Assembly: GCA_051653625.1 (NCBI GenBank)
Contig: JBOFWM010000120.1
Span: 1-42,336 of the forward strand
DNA from: SFDP01 sp051653625
GTDB lineage: Bacteria > Bacillota > Clostridia > Lachnospirales > Lachnospiraceae
Direction of reading: 5' to 3'
Length of the DNA: 42,336 nucleotides
In this document: piece by piece, positions 42,092 through 42,336 of the stretch
How positions within the stretch are numbered: position 1 is the stretch's first letter
Layout of the letters: each line of letters opens with the position of its first letter
Notes under the pieces: model-generated
What the model saw: only the letters and a program-made list of their open reading frames with translations
The model's database searches: none
What the model was told of the DNA's origin: nothing
Made by a program: the position numbers and the translations under genes

Positions 42092-42167
42092 AAATAAAAA
42101 AGATTTAAAAAAATAAAAAAAGTTTTTTAAAAAAGTTGTTGACAAGCAAAACCACTTATGTTAATAT
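42092..42167 (+). promoter_or_regulatory. rRNA operon promoter P2 with UP-like A/T tracts
   Basis: TTGACA (42139-42144) and TAATAT (42162-42167) are spaced by 17 bp. The stretch 42092-42138 upstream is nearly all A and T in phased runs, like an UP element recruiting the polymerase alpha subunits. The tandem arrangement with P1 is typical of Firmicutes rRNA operons. Confidence 0.87.
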
Positions 42168-42336
42168 AAGTAAGTTGCCGCTGAAAACGACAACAAGAAA
42201 AACAAAAGAACCTTGACAAATAAACAGTAATGCAAACTCGAAAATTCTTAATGAGAAAATGAGCAATAGCTCAACAAAAAGAAATTCGAAAAGAACAAAA
42301 CCTTTATAGTAAATAAAAGGAACAAGAACAGCTAAC
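42168..42336 (+). other. rRNA operon leader (16S precursor 5' region)
   Basis: No protein is encoded here. The first bases form a hairpin, GTTG-C-CG with CG-A-CAAC (42174-42194). Then GAACCTTGACAAATAAACAG (from 42209) resembles the conserved leader/boxA-type segment (CTTTGAAAACTAAACA in Bacillus) found before 16S genes and used for antitermination. TGAGC-AATA-GCTCA forms a small hairpin near 42259-42273. The 16S gene itself is not reached; its conserved start is absent from the window. The TTGACA at 42213-42218 has no -10 and belongs to the leader motif. Confidence 0.75.

Noticed and set aside
42213..42241. Third rRNA promoter at TTGACA 42213
   Set aside because: The -10 position reads ACTCGA; the hexamer lies in the conserved leader/boxA-type segment.
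1..42336. CRISPR array, insertion sequence or prophage
   Set aside because: No regularly spaced repeats, transposase, integrase or terminal inverted repeats were seen; the gene content is core chromosomal.

Overview
The window is the replication-origin region of a very AT-rich Gram-positive anaerobe. The gene order rpmH-rnpA-yidD-yidC-jag-mnmE-mnmG-rsmG-parA-parB on the minus strand, facing dnaA-dnaN-yaaA-recF-gyrB-gyrA on the plus strand, is the classic Firmicutes oriC neighbourhood. Protein details (GyrB with AKTARSRATQAILPLRG, YidC with an LPLTIKQQKFSK block, an alpha/beta-hydrolase next to parA, a two-subunit fumarase) point to Clostridia, most likely Lachnospiraceae/Lachnospirales. That is an inference from remembered family sequences; no search was run.

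Layout. 1-1739: the start of a probable DUF4446 gene, then parB and parA. 1740-2048: two perfect parS sites. 2049-2996: a head-on alpha/beta-hydrolase of unknown role. 2991-9827: rsmG, mnmG, mnmE, jag, yidC, yidD, rnpA, rpmH, with terminators after jag and after rpmH. 9828-11850: a bipartite oriC, with DnaA-box clusters on both sides of dnaA and a strong divergent rpmH promoter. 11851-19219: dnaN, yaaA, recF, gyrB, gyrA and a hemerythrin abutting gyrA. 19322-24849: a response regulator and short-loop histidine kinase, then a MacA/MacB/FtsX-type export system whose promoter carries an 11-bp direct repeat. 24941-30007: dgt, an MBOAT O-acyltransferase, an SGNH-like partner and a GH25 muramidase. 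30059-31000: corA (minus). 31372-39624: a phosphate block under a visible three-repeat Pho box: pstSCAB-phoU, a Na/Pi cotransporter with a PhoU-like tail, and phoB-phoR. 39621-41788: two fumarase subunits and plsC. 41861-41948: tRNA-Ser(GCU). 42001-42336: tandem rRNA promoters and leader; the 16S gene should begin just past the right edge.

Genes left of oriC read left and genes right of it read right, so nearly everything is co-directional with replication. The two exceptions are the hydrolase (2049-2996) and corA (30059-31000).

I see no CRISPR array, insertion sequence, prophage or defence island, and no clearly undescribed multi-gene system. The best leads are small: a recurrent AAGGnATGG translation-start motif in seven genes, a hemerythrin missing one iron ligand, GyrA with Gly at the quinolone position Asp87, YidC without its groove arginine, a direct-repeat operator inside a kinase gene end, hairpins that probably split operon expression, and an envelope O-acylation cassette.
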